From Acidobacteriota bacterium (GTDB lineage: Bacteria; Acidobacteriota; Blastocatellia; Pyrinomonadales; Pyrinomonadaceae): a stretch of 14,460 bases of DNA. Below are positions 1 through 7,530 of this stretch, one piece after another (position 1 is the first letter of the stretch; each line of letters starts with the position of its first letter). The DNA lies in contig JAEZJR010000126.1 of assembly GCA_023415725.1 (NCBI GenBank), positions 1 to 14,460 on the forward strand. Direction: 5' to 3'. The notes beneath the pieces are model-generated. The model did not search any database. It saw only the letters and a program-made list of their open reading frames with translations, and was not told the DNA's origin. Made by a program: the position numbers and the translations under genes.

Positions 1-2
1 AG

Positions 3-209
3 ACCCGGCCGGACATGGGTCCGGGATGCAATGAAAAGCTGGATGTCGAATTCTTAACATGGGTATGGCAGTTCCCGGGGAAAACCGTGCCCGCTATCGA
101 AGACCGGCTTTCCAGACTTGGGTCGGAAGTGAAGATCATCAGGCTCCGCTCCCCGAATGAAGTAAAGGGATTTCTCCGCGATATCCGCGGTCATTTCGCA
201 AGATCCTAA
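3..209 (+). CDS. FlaR-type P-loop kinase (DNA topology modulation protein family), 3' end only
   Basis: The frame is open from the left edge, so the gene begins outside the window; the ATG at 15 is internal. The first visible residues TRPDM, then GCNEKLDVEFLTWVWQFP and the closing LRSPNEVKGFL, match my memory of the C-terminal part of the adenylate-kinase-like proteins often annotated as topology modulation protein FlaR. In that family TRPDM(A)xGCxEKLDxEFLxW(I/V)W is conserved and the protein ends with a RSxxEVxxFL helix. The P-loop and most of the NMP-kinase-like core lie upstream and cannot be seen. Members are small cytosolic nucleotide-binding proteins of poorly known substrate. The stop (207-209) overlaps the start of the acetyltransferase gene (TAATG), suggesting translational coupling. 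The family call is from recalled motif similarity, not from a search. Confidence 0.7.
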   Translation, partial: TRPDMGPGCNEKLDVEFLTWVWQFPGKTVPAIEDRLSRLGSEVKIIRLRSPNEVKGFLRDIRGHFARS

Positions 210-640
210 TGGAGATCCAAAAGGGCGAGTTCACCATCAGCACCGACCGCTCGCGGCTCGACGTCGACGAGATACAACGCTTTCTCGTCGAGGATTCCTA
301 TTGGGCCCGAGAACGCACCCTCGATCAAACCAAGGCAGCGATCGATAACTCCATCTGCTTCGGCCTTTACCATCATGACAAGCTCATCGGCTTCGCCCGA
401 GTTGTCAGTGACAAGGCCACGTTCGCTTACATCGGTGACGTCTTCGTACTAGAGGAATACCGGGGCCGCGGCTTGAGCAAATGGCTAATGCAGGTCATCG
501 TCGAGTACCCTGAGCTGCAGGGCCTTAGGAGATGGGTTCTCGCTACGAGAGACGCGCACGGCCTTTATTCACAATTTGAATTCGCTCCGCTCCGATTCCC
601 GGAACGATGGATGGAAAAGACCGCCCCCAACGCATATTGA
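209..640 (+). CDS. GNAT family N-acetyltransferase
   Basis: A 143-residue single-domain acetyltransferase expected to move acetyl from acetyl-CoA to an amine; the substrate is unknown. The acetyl-CoA pyrophosphate loop is clear at residues 85-88 (RGRG, in the EEYRGRGLSKWLM context), preceded by the beta strand YIGDVFVL that usually forms motif A. The N-terminal strand-helix and LIGFARVVSD (59-68) fit the GNAT fold. The length is normal for a small GNAT. The ATG at 209 overlaps the upstream kinase stop by one base, so translation is probably coupled to that gene, and no separate Shine-Dalgarno is needed. It ends 33 nt from the convergent zinc-ribbon gene. The GNAT call is firm; a more specific name would be guesswork. 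Confidence 0.9.
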   Translation: MEIQKGEFTISTDRSRLDVDEIQRFLVEDSYWARERTLDQTKAAIDNSICFGLYHHDKLIGFARVVSDKATFAYIGDVFVLEEYRGRGLSKWLMQVIVEYPELQGLRRWVLATRDAHGLYSQFEFAPLRFPERWMEKTAPNAY

Positions 641-672
641 ATAGCGGAACTCCGCCAGTTGCTGGCCGGGAC

Positions 673-867
673 CTATCGAAAGAAAACACCCAGGAGCACA
701 ATAAGCCAAAATAGTATCATCCCGAACAGCGGCAGGATCGTGAGAAGTAAGCATCCCAGATTTGCCCAGCTTTCCTGGTCCCACGTCGGTGGTTCGGGAC
801 AGTTGGGGCAGAACTCCTTCGTGTCGAGATAAGGTTTTCGGCACTTTGGGCACAGCTTCAGCTTCAC
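673..867 (-). CDS. Small zinc-ribbon membrane protein
   Basis: This 64-residue protein starts at GTG (867-865). Residues 6-9 (CPKC) and 20-23 (CPNC) form a classic double CxxC zinc ribbon, followed from about residue 37 by one strongly hydrophobic segment (LGCLLLTILPLFGMILFWLIVLLGVFF) that should cross the membrane once or as a tight hairpin. The ribbon would face the cytoplasm. Bacterial proteins of this layout are common and mostly uncharacterised. An AGGA about 13 nt upstream of the GTG is a weak ribosome site. An ATG in another frame just upstream gives only four codons. It is divergent from tdk and convergent with the GNAT gene. The coding call is supported by the motif order and clean ending; the function is unknown. 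Confidence 0.72.
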   Translation of the reverse strand: MKLKLCPKCRKPYLDTKEFCPNCPEPPTWDQESWANLGCLLLTILPLFGMILFWLIVLLGVFFR

Positions 868-946
868 ATTGAAAGCATAATCCTATCGACCCAAAAGTTG
901 AATAGTTTCCATTGGGCAAGCGATTTTACTTTGAAACTCAAACCCG

Positions 947-952
947 TATAAT
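947..952 (+). promoter_or_regulatory. Candidate -10 box upstream of tdk
   Basis: A consensus TATAAT sits 21 nt before the tdk ATG. The best -35 at the right distance is only TTTACT (925-930, 16-nt spacer); the nearer TTGAAA (931-936) is too close at 10 nt. The short leader it implies contains no clear Shine-Dalgarno. Confidence 0.4.
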
Positions 953-973
953 CGCTTTTTCACTCTCGCAGTT

Positions 974-1594
974 ATGATCGAAGAATTCGCTTTCGACAAT
1001 ACCGAAGAGCGGCGCAAGACGCGTCAGAACGGTACGGGTTGGATAGAGGTGATCGTCGGTTCGATGTTCTCCGGCAAATCGGAGGAACTTATCCGGCGGC
1101 TCAATCGCGCCCGCATCGCACGGCAGAAGGTGCAGGTGTTCAAGCCGGTCATCGACTCCCGCTACTCCGTGAAGGAAATAGCCTCGCACTCCGGCCACAA
1201 ACACGATTCGAAACCGGTTTCGACCGTTGCGGAAATGTTGGACGAGATCGAATCCGATACGCAGGTGGTCGGGATCGATGAAGGCCAATTCTTCGACATG
1301 GCGCTGATCGACGCCGTCAACGAACTTGCGTCGTCCGGCAGGCGGGTTATCGTTGCGGGCCTCGATCAGGATTACACCGGCCGCCCGTTCGAACCGATGC
1401 CACAGTTACTTTCTGTAGCGGAATTCATCACCAAAACGCACGCGATCTGCGTCAAATGCGGCTCCACGGCGAATTACTCCCAGCGGACCGTCGAATCGGA
1501 AGCAAGAGTCGAGGTCGGAGCAAGTGATAAGTATGAAGCTCGCTGCCGGCAATGCTTTGTCCCACATGCCGACACACCGACCCTTCATTCCTGA
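974..1594 (+). CDS. tdk: Thymidine kinase (type II, zinc-containing)
   Basis: This cytosolic salvage enzyme phosphorylates thymidine to dTMP with ATP. The P-loop is at residues 29-36 (GSMFSGKS), followed by the EELIRR helix. The Walker B/catalytic segment is DEGQFF at 102-107, with E103 as the likely general base. AGLDQDYTGRPF (128-139) is the family signature, and the four zinc ligands are intact at C159, C162, C191 and C194. The 206-residue length is normal, with an N-terminal tail of about 22 residues before the core that is slightly longer than usual. No strong Shine-Dalgarno precedes the ATG at 974; a TATAAT lies 21 nt upstream. It stands alone, divergent from the zinc-ribbon gene. Confidence 0.97.
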   Translation: MIEEFAFDNTEERRKTRQNGTGWIEVIVGSMFSGKSEELIRRLNRARIARQKVQVFKPVIDSRYSVKEIASHSGHKHDSKPVSTVAEMLDEIESDTQVVGIDEGQFFDMALIDAVNELASSGRRVIVAGLDQDYTGRPFEPMPQLLSVAEFITKTHAICVKCGSTANYSQRTVESEARVEVGASDKYEARCRQCFVPHADTPTLHS

Positions 1595-1690
1595 TGTCAT
1601 TGATCTGAATTGGTGATAGACTCGTTTCCCATCCCAAATTGCTCCCTCGAAATTGTCAGCGGCTTCAGTGCCGCTAAGAGGTGATCGGAA

Positions 1691-2095
1691 ATGAGTAATA
1701 CGGAAATCGCGAAAAAAGCCTACGAGTATTTCGGACGCGGTGACATCAAAAGCCTACTGAGCCTTTACTCCGACGACGTAAAGTGGACGACCCCGAAGAT
1801 CGATAATGCAGTATTTTCGGGCTCAAGGCAGGGTAAGGACGCTCTCATCGAGTTCTTCGAGCAGCTCGACGAGGCGGAGGAGTTTAGCCAGTTCGAACCG
1901 AAAGAGTTCATCGCCCAGGGCGACAAGGTTGTGATCCTGGGGGAATTCACCGCCAACGTAAAGAACACCGGAAAGACCTATTCGGCCGAGTGGGTGCATG
2001 TGACGACCTTTAAGGACGGCAAGATCACGGAGTTCCAGGAGTTTTTCGACACCGCAGACGCAAATAAAGCGCACCTGCTTCACGCAACCGCCTAA
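1691..2095 (+). CDS. SnoaL-like / NTF2-fold protein
   Basis: This 134-residue protein has the SnoaL-like (NTF2-fold) layout: an N-terminal helix (EIAKKAYEYFGRGDIKSLLSLYSDDVKW), a middle helix with GKDALIEFFEQL, then paired beta strands ending in the typical GKITEFQEFFDTA. Such proteins form cone-shaped dimers with a pocket and serve as isomerases, cyclases or small-ligand binders; the ligand cannot be predicted here. The start is well fixed: GAGGTG (1678-1683) stands 7 nt before the ATG. A short hairpin (1658-1675, 6-bp stem) lies directly upstream of the Shine-Dalgarno. There is no signal peptide, so it is cytosolic. It is monocistronic and ends at a bidirectional terminator shared with the lipoprotein gene. 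Confidence 0.88.
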   Translation: MSNTEIAKKAYEYFGRGDIKSLLSLYSDDVKWTTPKIDNAVFSGSRQGKDALIEFFEQLDEAEEFSQFEPKEFIAQGDKVVILGEFTANVKNTGKTYSAEWVHVTTFKDGKITEFQEFFDTADANKAHLLHATA

Positions 2096-2100
2096 GTAAG

Positions 2101-2127
2101 AAGGCCCGGTTCTACCGGGCTTCCTTT
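2101..2127. terminator. Bidirectional intrinsic terminator
   Basis: A 7-bp GC-rich perfect stem, GCCCGGT (2104-2110) with ACCGGGC (2114-2120) and a 3-nt loop, has a T-rich tail on the right (TTCCTTT) and an A-rich stretch on the left. It lies in the 35-nt gap between two convergent genes, so it can serve both. Confidence 0.6.
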
Positions 2128-2130
2128 GCT

Positions 2131-2766
2131 CTATCCTTTCGCGATCTTCATCGAATACATTATCGACGCGAACGTGTCTTTCTGTTTGTCGAACTTCTCA
2201 CCGTTCGTCGAGATGATGATGTTGAGCTGCTGGTTCTGGCCTTGATATCGGCGAAACGCGATCCACTGGTGGCGCCGGATGCCGTCCTTTTCCTTTAATG
2301 CTTCTGTCCACTCGACGCCCTTCACCCCGTCGATCTCCAGCCACCTTACATTCTCGTAATTGCCCTGCTTTAATTGCTCTAAAGCGCTGTCGTAGGTCGC
2401 CTTGATACTGGAATCCGATGGGAAACTGTCAGGCATTACGGAGATAGATGCGATCAGGAAGCCGTTTGCCGGCGAACCGTAATTGAACGATTCCTTCTTC
2501 ACGTCCATCTTGGGCCAGCCGGAGGGCAGCTTGAATGAGATATTTTGGTCGTCCCATTTTACCTCGGTGGATGAATCCTGGATAGACTGTTGCGATGCGG
2601 TCAGTGAGGGTTTCTCCGCATCGATTTCGGATCCGGACTTCGTCCCGCTTGTGCTCGCAGAGTTCGAGTTTGAGGATGAACCGCCAGTTAGCCCTTTGAG
2701 GCGATCACCCAGACCGCAAAACGTGAGCACGAACGAGATCAGACCCAGAGTGAGTAGAGATCGCAT
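2131..2766 (-). CDS. Putative lipoprotein with PsbP/DcrB-like domain
   Basis: The 211-residue product begins with a short hydrophobic signal (MRSLLTLGLISFVLTF) ending at C17, which looks like a lipobox although Phe at -1 is atypical. A low-complexity Gly/Ser/Asn linker follows (about 28-48), as in many membrane-tethered lipoproteins. Residues 70-211 form one compact domain: an ISFKLPSGWP opening, an ASISVMPDSFP strand, and a closing strand-helix with FASIMYSMKI. That pattern recalls the Mog1/PsbP/DcrB fold, often found in acidobacterial and actinobacterial lipoproteins. This is a fold-level inference and the function is unknown. The start is secure: GGAGGA (2780-2775) is 8 nt from the ATG. 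It is a single gene, divergent from the exported-protein gene at 2913. Confidence 0.82.
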   Translation of the reverse strand: MRSLLTLGLISFVLTFCGLGDRLKGLTGGSSSNSNSASTSGTKSGSEIDAEKPSLTASQQSIQDSSTEVKWDDQNISFKLPSGWPKMDVKKESFNYGSPANGFLIASISVMPDSFPSDSSIKATYDSALEQLKQGNYENVRWLEIDGVKGVEWTEALKEKDGIRRHQWIAFRRYQGQNQQLNIIISTNGEKFDKQKDTFASIMYSMKIAKG

Positions 2767-2912
2767 TTGAATTTTCCTCCGAATGAGTTAAGTGAGCGAG
2801 AAAAGCTGACCTATTCTCTTTGCAATATCGGGAAAATGCAAACGCAACCGCGAGTGCGTTTTGAAATTTCGTTGTTACGTAGGGCGGTCACTGCTATTCT
2901 TGTTTTCGAAAG

Positions 2913-3326
2913 ATGAAATTGCGAGCGGAAGCACTTCGACGGATCAAAGTGAAAGCCGCGGTCTGTTTTGGGCTGCTGCCGGCTCTTCTCTTTTCGTCTG
3001 GCGAAGGCATCCGGTTGGCACCGTTCCCGCCTGTTCGGGCGTCCCCGACAAGTGGGATCGAACTGGATGGTCAACCCGGCCGGAGCTACGAAAAGAATGT
3101 CCTGCGCATCTTCAGTTCGAAGTCCGGTAGCTGGACGGCCAAGAAGAATTCCCCTCGATCGCCATTAGTGGCGGTTGCCATACAGTCGGACGCTCTGCCT
3201 GGGCGTTACGTTCCTGTCTCCGGTATCAATGTTCACCGAACTCCCTCACTGCTGACCCCCGGCGGTAACATTCGCGTTCTCCGCGGCCGGGCGCCGCCAG
3301 AGATCCTATCGAGTCGCGTTATTTGA
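2913..3326 (+). CDS. Unrecognised putative exported protein
   Basis: This 137-residue reading frame resembles no family I know. The N-terminus is basic (MKLRAEALRRIKVK), followed by a hydrophobic stretch (AAVCFGLLPALLFSS) and a plausible signal-peptidase region, so export is likely. The mature part is rich in Pro, Arg, Ser and Gly with no Cys after the signal and no obvious motif. Third positions are mostly G/C, as in neighbouring genes, which favours this frame over the two overlapping frames. The ribosome site is poor (GAAAG abutting the ATG). A TTGTTA (2872-2877) and TATTCT (2895-2900) with a 17-nt spacer could be a promoter giving a very short leader. It precedes the antiporter by 76 nt on the same strand. 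It could be a spurious frame. Confidence 0.5.
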   Translation: MKLRAEALRRIKVKAAVCFGLLPALLFSSGEGIRLAPFPPVRASPTSGIELDGQPGRSYEKNVLRIFSSKSGSWTAKKNSPRSPLVAVAIQSDALPGRYVPVSGINVHRTPSLLTPGGNIRVLRGRAPPEILSSRVI

Positions 3327-3402
3327 AATACGAGCCCGATCCTGTCCGGACTCGGGATCTGTCGCATATTCGCAAAACCCAGCGTTCGAGGAATCTCAGT
3401 AA

Positions 3403-5424
3403 ATGCATACGCCCCCTATTTTCAATGAACTGTTAACGATCTTACTGGTCTCTGTGCCGGTTGCGTTTCTGTGCCTCCGGCTTAAACTCCCACTTCTCGT
3501 CGGCTTAATGTTAACCGGAATGGCCATCGGGCCTTACGGGCTCCGCCTTGTTACCCGCTTGGAAGAGATCGAGATCCTCGCTGAGATCGGGGTGATGCTT
3601 CTGCTTTTCACCATCGGGCTGGAATTTTCCATCAAACGGCTGATGGAGATGAAGCGGTTAGTGCTGCTCGGCGGTGGGCTTCAGGTGATATTGACGATAC
3701 TAACGGTCGCCGCAGCGGTGGCCGCCTGGGGCAGGCCGATGGGCCAGGCCATCTTATGGGGGTTTCTTATCGCTCTTTCGAGCACGGCGATCGTTTTGAA
3801 GACCTACGTCGACCGCAAAGAAGTCGACGCTCCGCATGGAAAGGCTGCGGTCGGTATCCTATTGTTTCAGGACATCAGCATCGTCTTCATGCTGCTCATA
3901 ATCCCGCTGCTCGGCGGCGACGATGTTGTCAGCTTCACAGCCATCGCCCTGAAGTTGGGGGGATCGCTATTAGCCCTTGTGCTCATAGTTCTGGGAGCGT
4001 GGTTCCTTCTGCCCAAGTTTCTGGGCCAGATCGTTAAACTCCGCAGCCCGGAGGTATTCCTTCTTACGATCGTTCTGTTCGGGCTCGGGATGTCGTGGGT
4101 GACATCGCATTACGGGATGTCGCTCGCTCTCGGCGGTTTCATCGCCGGCGTGGTGTTGGCCGATTCGGATTACAGCCATCAGGTCACGACGGAAGTTCTT
4201 CCGTTCCGTGATGTGTTCAACAGCCTTTTCTTCGTGTCGATCGGCCTTCTGTTGTCGATCAGTTCACTGATCGCCAATATCGGTACGGTCGCGATGCTGG
4301 TCGTCGGGTTGGTGGTTGGGAAGGCTCTCATTGTCTGGGCGATCGTTCGGTTGATGGGGTTCCCGCAGCGGGTCGCAGCTATGTCTGCTCTCGGCCTGGC
4401 GCAGGTCGGCGAATTCTCGTTCGTGCTCGCCAAATCCGGCCAGACCGCCGGACTTTTCTCCGACCGTGATTACCAGATCTTCCTCGCCGCATCCGTCATA
4501 TCGATGATCGGCACGCCGTTCCTCATAAGTGCAGCGCCGGCGGTCGGAGTTTTCATCCAGTCCTTTCTCGGTGACGGCAACCGTGGTGAGATCGAGAACG
4601 TCGAAGACGATGATATCCACATGACCTCGAGCGGTGGGCTAAGGCACCACGTAATTGTGGTCGGTTACGGCCTCAACGGCCGAAACTTAGCGAGGGTCCT
4701 CCGCGCGGTCAGCATCCCATATCTCGTGCTTGACCTGAACGCCGAGACGGTAAGACGAGCGAGGGGCGATGGAGAGAAGATAAACTTCGGTGACGCGACC
4801 CGAAGGGAAGTGCTTCATCACGCACACATCTTCGAGGCCTCCGCGATGGTGCTGGCGATGTCGGATGTTCGGGCGGCCCGCCGCACAGTACGTCAGGCCC
4901 GCTTGATGAACAAGGACCTGTACATCATCGTCCGGACCCGCTATGTCACAGAGATAACTGAACTTCTTTCGATCGGGGCCGACGAGGTGATTCCGGAAGA
5001 GTTCGAGACCAGCATCGAGATCTTCGCCCGCGTCCTGCAGCGCTACGGCATTGCCCGCGGCACCATCGAAGCCCAGATCGACCGCATCCGCAAGCAGGGT
5101 TACGAGATGCTCCGCACCACGTCGCTGCCCGCACCGACGAGCCCCATCGGCGTCGCCCTTGACGCGGCGAATTCCCACACGGTGATCATCGAGCCGAATT
5201 CACCAGCGGCCGGTAGGAGTCTCGGCGAACTGGACCTGCGAGGCGAAAGCGGAGCGACCGTCATCGCAGTCATCCGCGGCACCAAGACGAAGGTCACCCC
5301 AGGTGCCAATTACAAACTCGAGCCGGGCGACACGGTCGTGCTCTTGGGTAACCAGGCCAAGATCGACCGCGCACGGACCATTCTGGAACCGGAAAATGCC
5401 CATTCGGCCGGGTTCAATCCGTAG
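3403..5424 (+). CDS. CPA2-family cation:proton antiporter, KefB/KefC-like, with RCK domains
   Basis: This 673-residue inner-membrane protein exchanges K+ (or Na+) for protons. Residues 1 to about 390 hold 12-13 membrane segments of the Na+/H+ exchanger domain, including the CPA2 signature FQD (Q156-D157) and the GLAQVGEFSFVLA helix. A charged linker (about 393-414) leads to a TrkA-N/RCK Rossmann domain with the nucleotide-binding GYGLNG at 421-426. A TrkA-C domain at about 588-665 (IIEPNSPAAGRSLGEL ... LEPGDTVVLLG) ends the protein. This order matches KefB/KefC and YbaL homologues, in which NAD(H) or another ligand on the RCK domain gates transport. A GAGGAA about 8 nt upstream supports the ATG at 3403. 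No KefF/KefG-type ancillary oxidoreductase lies beside it. The exact ion cannot be told from sequence. Confidence 0.95.
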   Translation: MHTPPIFNELLTILLVSVPVAFLCLRLKLPLLVGLMLTGMAIGPYGLRLVTRLEEIEILAEIGVMLLLFTIGLEFSIKRLMEMKRLVLLGGGLQVILTILTVAAAVAAWGRPMGQAILWGFLIALSSTAIVLKTYVDRKEVDAPHGKAAVGILLFQDISIVFMLLIIPLLGGDDVVSFTAIALKLGGSLLALVLIVLGAWFLLPKFLGQIVKLRSPEVFLLTIVLFGLGMSWVTSHYGMSLALGGFIAGVVLADSDYSHQVTTEVLPFRDVFNSLFFVSIGLLLSISSLIANIGTVAMLVVGLVVGKALIVWAIVRLMGFPQRVAAMSALGLAQVGEFSFVLAKSGQTAGLFSDRDYQIFLAASVISMIGTPFLISAAPAVGVFIQSFLGDGNRGEIENVEDDDIHMTSSGGLRHHVIVVGYGLNGRNLARVLRAVSIPYLVLDLNAETVRRARGDGEKINFGDATRREVLHHAHIFEASAMVLAMSDVRAARRTVRQARLMNKDLYIIVRTRYVTEITELLSIGADEVIPEEFETSIEIFARVLQRYGIARGTIEAQIDRIRKQGYEMLRTTSLPAPTSPIGVALDAANSHTVIIEPNSPAAGRSLGELDLRGESGATVIAVIRGTKTKVTPGANYKLEPGDTVVLLGNQAKIDRARTILEPENAHSAGFNP

Positions 5425-5455
5425 CGAAATATATGTAATACGTCGAGCTCCTTCC

Positions 5456-5512
5456 ATGGTCCGCGATAAAGCCGACCTCATCATTCACGGCAATTACGTC
5501 AAGTCGAACTAG
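5456..5512 (+). pseudogene. Possible amidohydrolase 5' remnant (18 codons)
   Basis: Between the antiporter stop and the uvrC stop lies an ATG-started 18-codon frame reading MVRDKADLIIHGNYVKSN. The ADLIIHGNYV part looks like the first beta strand of amidohydrolases (imidazolonepropionase/deaminase type), where it is normally followed by a VT(M/P)D turn; here it stops instead. It has no Shine-Dalgarno and overlaps the uvrC 3' end by 14 nt. It may be the scar of a deleted gene or simple chance. Confidence 0.2.
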
Positions 5513-7385
5513 AAGCGTTAGCAGCAAGGCTTCGCTGCTTCTCGAAATGGGCCGCGATCTCGGTCGCGGCCTTTTTGCCAACGAAGGGCGAAAGCTCATC
5601 GACGGATGCCTTAGCGATACGCTCGAGAGAGCCGAAATTGCGAAGCAACTTCATCTTCCGTTTCTCTCCGACGCCCGGTATTTCCGAAAGTTCCGAGGTG
5701 AAGTCGCGTTTTTCCCGCCGCTTTCGATGGAACTCAACCGCGGTCTTGTGCGTCTCCTCACGGATCTGCAATATCAGCCTGTGCGCCAGCGAATTGCGGT
5801 CGAACGGGATCGGGTCGTTCTCTCGCCCTCTAACGATAAGGTGCGATATCTCATTGTGCCTTTTCGGCGGCTTCACAAGGCCCACAAGCGTGATCTGCTC
5901 CAGATCGAGCAAATTCAACGCAGCAGCAGCCGCGGAAAGCTGCCCTTTGCCGCCGTCGATGAAGATAAGCGGCGGCAATTGACCGCCCTCTTCCATCATT
6001 CGCTTATAGCGTCGAAAAACAGCCTCGTGCATAGAGGCGAAATCGTCCTGTCCCTCTACCGATTTGATGATCAGGCGGCGATATAGATTCCGCGCAGGCC
6101 TTCCGTTGTCGAATACTACGATTCCCGCCACGGTGTCCGAACCCGAAATGTTCGAAATATCGAAAGATTCGATACGGTCGGGGAAGTGCGACATCTCGAG
6201 AATCTCCTGCAGTTCCTCGAGCACCTTTTGCGAATCCGGCTTCAGCACGCGGAACCGCTGCTCAAACGCCACCTTGGCGTTCGTTTCGACCAGTTCGACC
6301 AACTGACGCTTCTGCCCGATCTTGGGATGGAAAATGCGAACGCGCCGCCCCTTCCGATCCGACAGCAATTTCTCAAGAGCCGGGCGATCTTCGAAATCCG
6401 TCGGCACATGGATCTCGCGCGGGACATAGTCGGTCGAGTAATACTGGACCAGCACCTCGCCCATGAACTTTTGCGGGTCGAACGAATCGTCCTCGGGCAG
6501 GTCCTCCCAAAAGAATTCTCGTCGGCCCACAACGCGCCCCTCGCGCATCGTGAAAAGCTGCAGGGCGAGCCGCTGCTCCTCACGGTAGAACCCGAAGATG
6601 TCCACATCCAGGTCCGCGGTGTAGGCCATTTTCTGCTGTTCGCCGAGCGCGATGACGGTGCTGCGCAGATCGCGATACTTCGCCGCCAGCTCATACCGCC
6701 CGTCCTCCGCGAACTTCCACATCCGCTGCTCGAGGTCGGCGGCGAGTTCCTTGTTCTTGCCTTCGAGCAGCGTCTTCACGTCGCGTGCGGCTTCCGCATA
6801 CTCCTCTTGCGTGCATAAGCCCTTCACGCAAGGCCCGAGGCACCGCTTGAGGTGGTACTCGAGGCACGGGCGGGGAAGTCTCCCGTCGATCTCGATGTCG
6901 CAGGTTCGCATCTGGAACGCCCGGTTCACCAGGTCCAGGGTCTTTCGCGCGAGTGCAGCCGGGAGCATCGGCCCGTAATAGTTCGCCCCGTCCCGTAGGA
7001 TCTTTCTCGTGATGACCACCTTAGGATACGGTTCGTTCGTCATCTTCAGGTGCGGATACTGCTTGTCGTCCTTCAGCATCACGTTGAAGCGGGGCTTATG
7101 CTTTTTGATCAGGTTCGATTCAAGAACCAGGGCCTCCACTTCGTTGTCCACTACGATGAACTCGAAATCGACGATCTGCTTCACGAGCTGGCGCGTCTTT
7201 GCGTCCATGTTCCGGCTAGCCTGAAAATACGACCGTACACGGTTGCGAAGGTTCTTTGCCTTCCCGACATACAGGATCTTCCCCGCCGCGTTTTTGTGCA
7301 GGTATATGCCCGCCGAGGTCGGCAGCATTTTCAGCTTTTCATCCAGCGTCATCGGCTGAATATTAACGCTTTGTGAGAGGTTCAT
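5499..7385 (-). CDS. uvrC: Excinuclease ABC subunit C (UvrC)
   Basis: UvrC makes the 3' and 5' incisions around bulky DNA lesions after UvrA/UvrB loading. The 628-residue protein is full length. The GIY-YIG nuclease is at 16-95, with GIY 26-28, YVG 39-41 and catalytic-type E89. Four cysteines, C162, C174, C182 and C186, have the spacing of the Fe-S ligands in E. coli UvrC. A UVR helix pair for UvrB contact is at about 210-245. The RNase H-like second nuclease carries D409 (SFDISN), D477 (FIDGGKGQL) and H546 (REETH). Tandem helix-hairpin-helix motifs follow at about 565-612. No Shine-Dalgarno is seen before the ATG at 7385; Met12 (codon at 7352) also fits family N-termini. It stands alone here and is convergent with the antiporter gene. 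Confidence 0.98.
   Translation of the reverse strand: MNLSQSVNIQPMTLDEKLKMLPTSAGIYLHKNAAGKILYVGKAKNLRNRVRSYFQASRNMDAKTRQLVKQIVDFEFIVVDNEVEALVLESNLIKKHKPRFNVMLKDDKQYPHLKMTNEPYPKVVITRKILRDGANYYGPMLPAALARKTLDLVNRAFQMRTCDIEIDGRLPRPCLEYHLKRCLGPCVKGLCTQEEYAEAARDVKTLLEGKNKELAADLEQRMWKFAEDGRYELAAKYRDLRSTVIALGEQQKMAYTADLDVDIFGFYREEQRLALQLFTMREGRVVGRREFFWEDLPEDDSFDPQKFMGEVLVQYYSTDYVPREIHVPTDFEDRPALEKLLSDRKGRRVRIFHPKIGQKRQLVELVETNAKVAFEQRFRVLKPDSQKVLEELQEILEMSHFPDRIESFDISNISGSDTVAGIVVFDNGRPARNLYRRLIIKSVEGQDDFASMHEAVFRRYKRMMEEGGQLPPLIFIDGGKGQLSAAAAALNLLDLEQITLVGLVKPPKRHNEISHLIVRGRENDPIPFDRNSLAHRLILQIREETHKTAVEFHRKRREKRDFTSELSEIPGVGEKRKMKLLRNFGSLERIAKASVDELSPFVGKKAATEIAAHFEKQRSLAANASSST
5550..5576 (+). 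terminator. Intrinsic terminator for the antiporter transcript, inside antisense of uvrC
   Basis: A perfect 8-bp stem, GGCCGCGA (5550-5557) with TCGCGGCC (5564-5571), a 6-nt loop and a run of five T (5572-5576) make a textbook intrinsic terminator read rightwards. It lies 125 nt after the antiporter stop, within the codons for the last part of UvrC on the other strand. Confidence 0.6.
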
Positions 7386-7530
7386 AAAGTTTCAACTTAG
7401 ATGCCGCGCAGAGCCTCCATGCGGTCTGCTTTATGCCATGAGAACCGGTCTCAACCCCAGCTTATTGTCCCGCCCTTCGATACAGGGTGTGGGTAATCGC
7501 GGCGACAATGGCGGATCACGGCGCAGAAAA

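Noticed and set aside
569..919. 116-codon minus-strand frame overlapping the GNAT 3' end and the zinc-ribbon gene
   Set aside because: The overlapping frame at 673-867 has the double CxxC ribbon and membrane helix; this one has neither.
931..952. TTGAAA with TATAAT as the tdk promoter
   Set aside because: The spacer is only 10 nt; only the -10 is kept as a candidate.
1658..1675. Hairpin directly upstream of the SnoaL-like gene as a riboswitch or attenuator
   Set aside because: It is a lone 6-bp stem without an alternative pairing or T-run; too little for a regulatory call.
3329..3355. Imperfect hairpin between the exported-protein gene and the antiporter
   Set aside because: Short interrupted stem and no T-run.
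4687..5178. 163-codon minus-strand frame opposite the antiporter RCK domain
   Set aside because: Antisense shadow of a well-recognised domain.
5519..5538. AGCAGC/GCTGCT hairpin near the uvrC stop as a terminator
   Set aside because: It has no T-run; the 5550-5576 hairpin is a far better candidate.
6186..6818. 210-codon plus-strand frame opposite uvrC
   Set aside because: It has no motif or ribosome site and lies wholly in antisense of conserved UvrC sequence.
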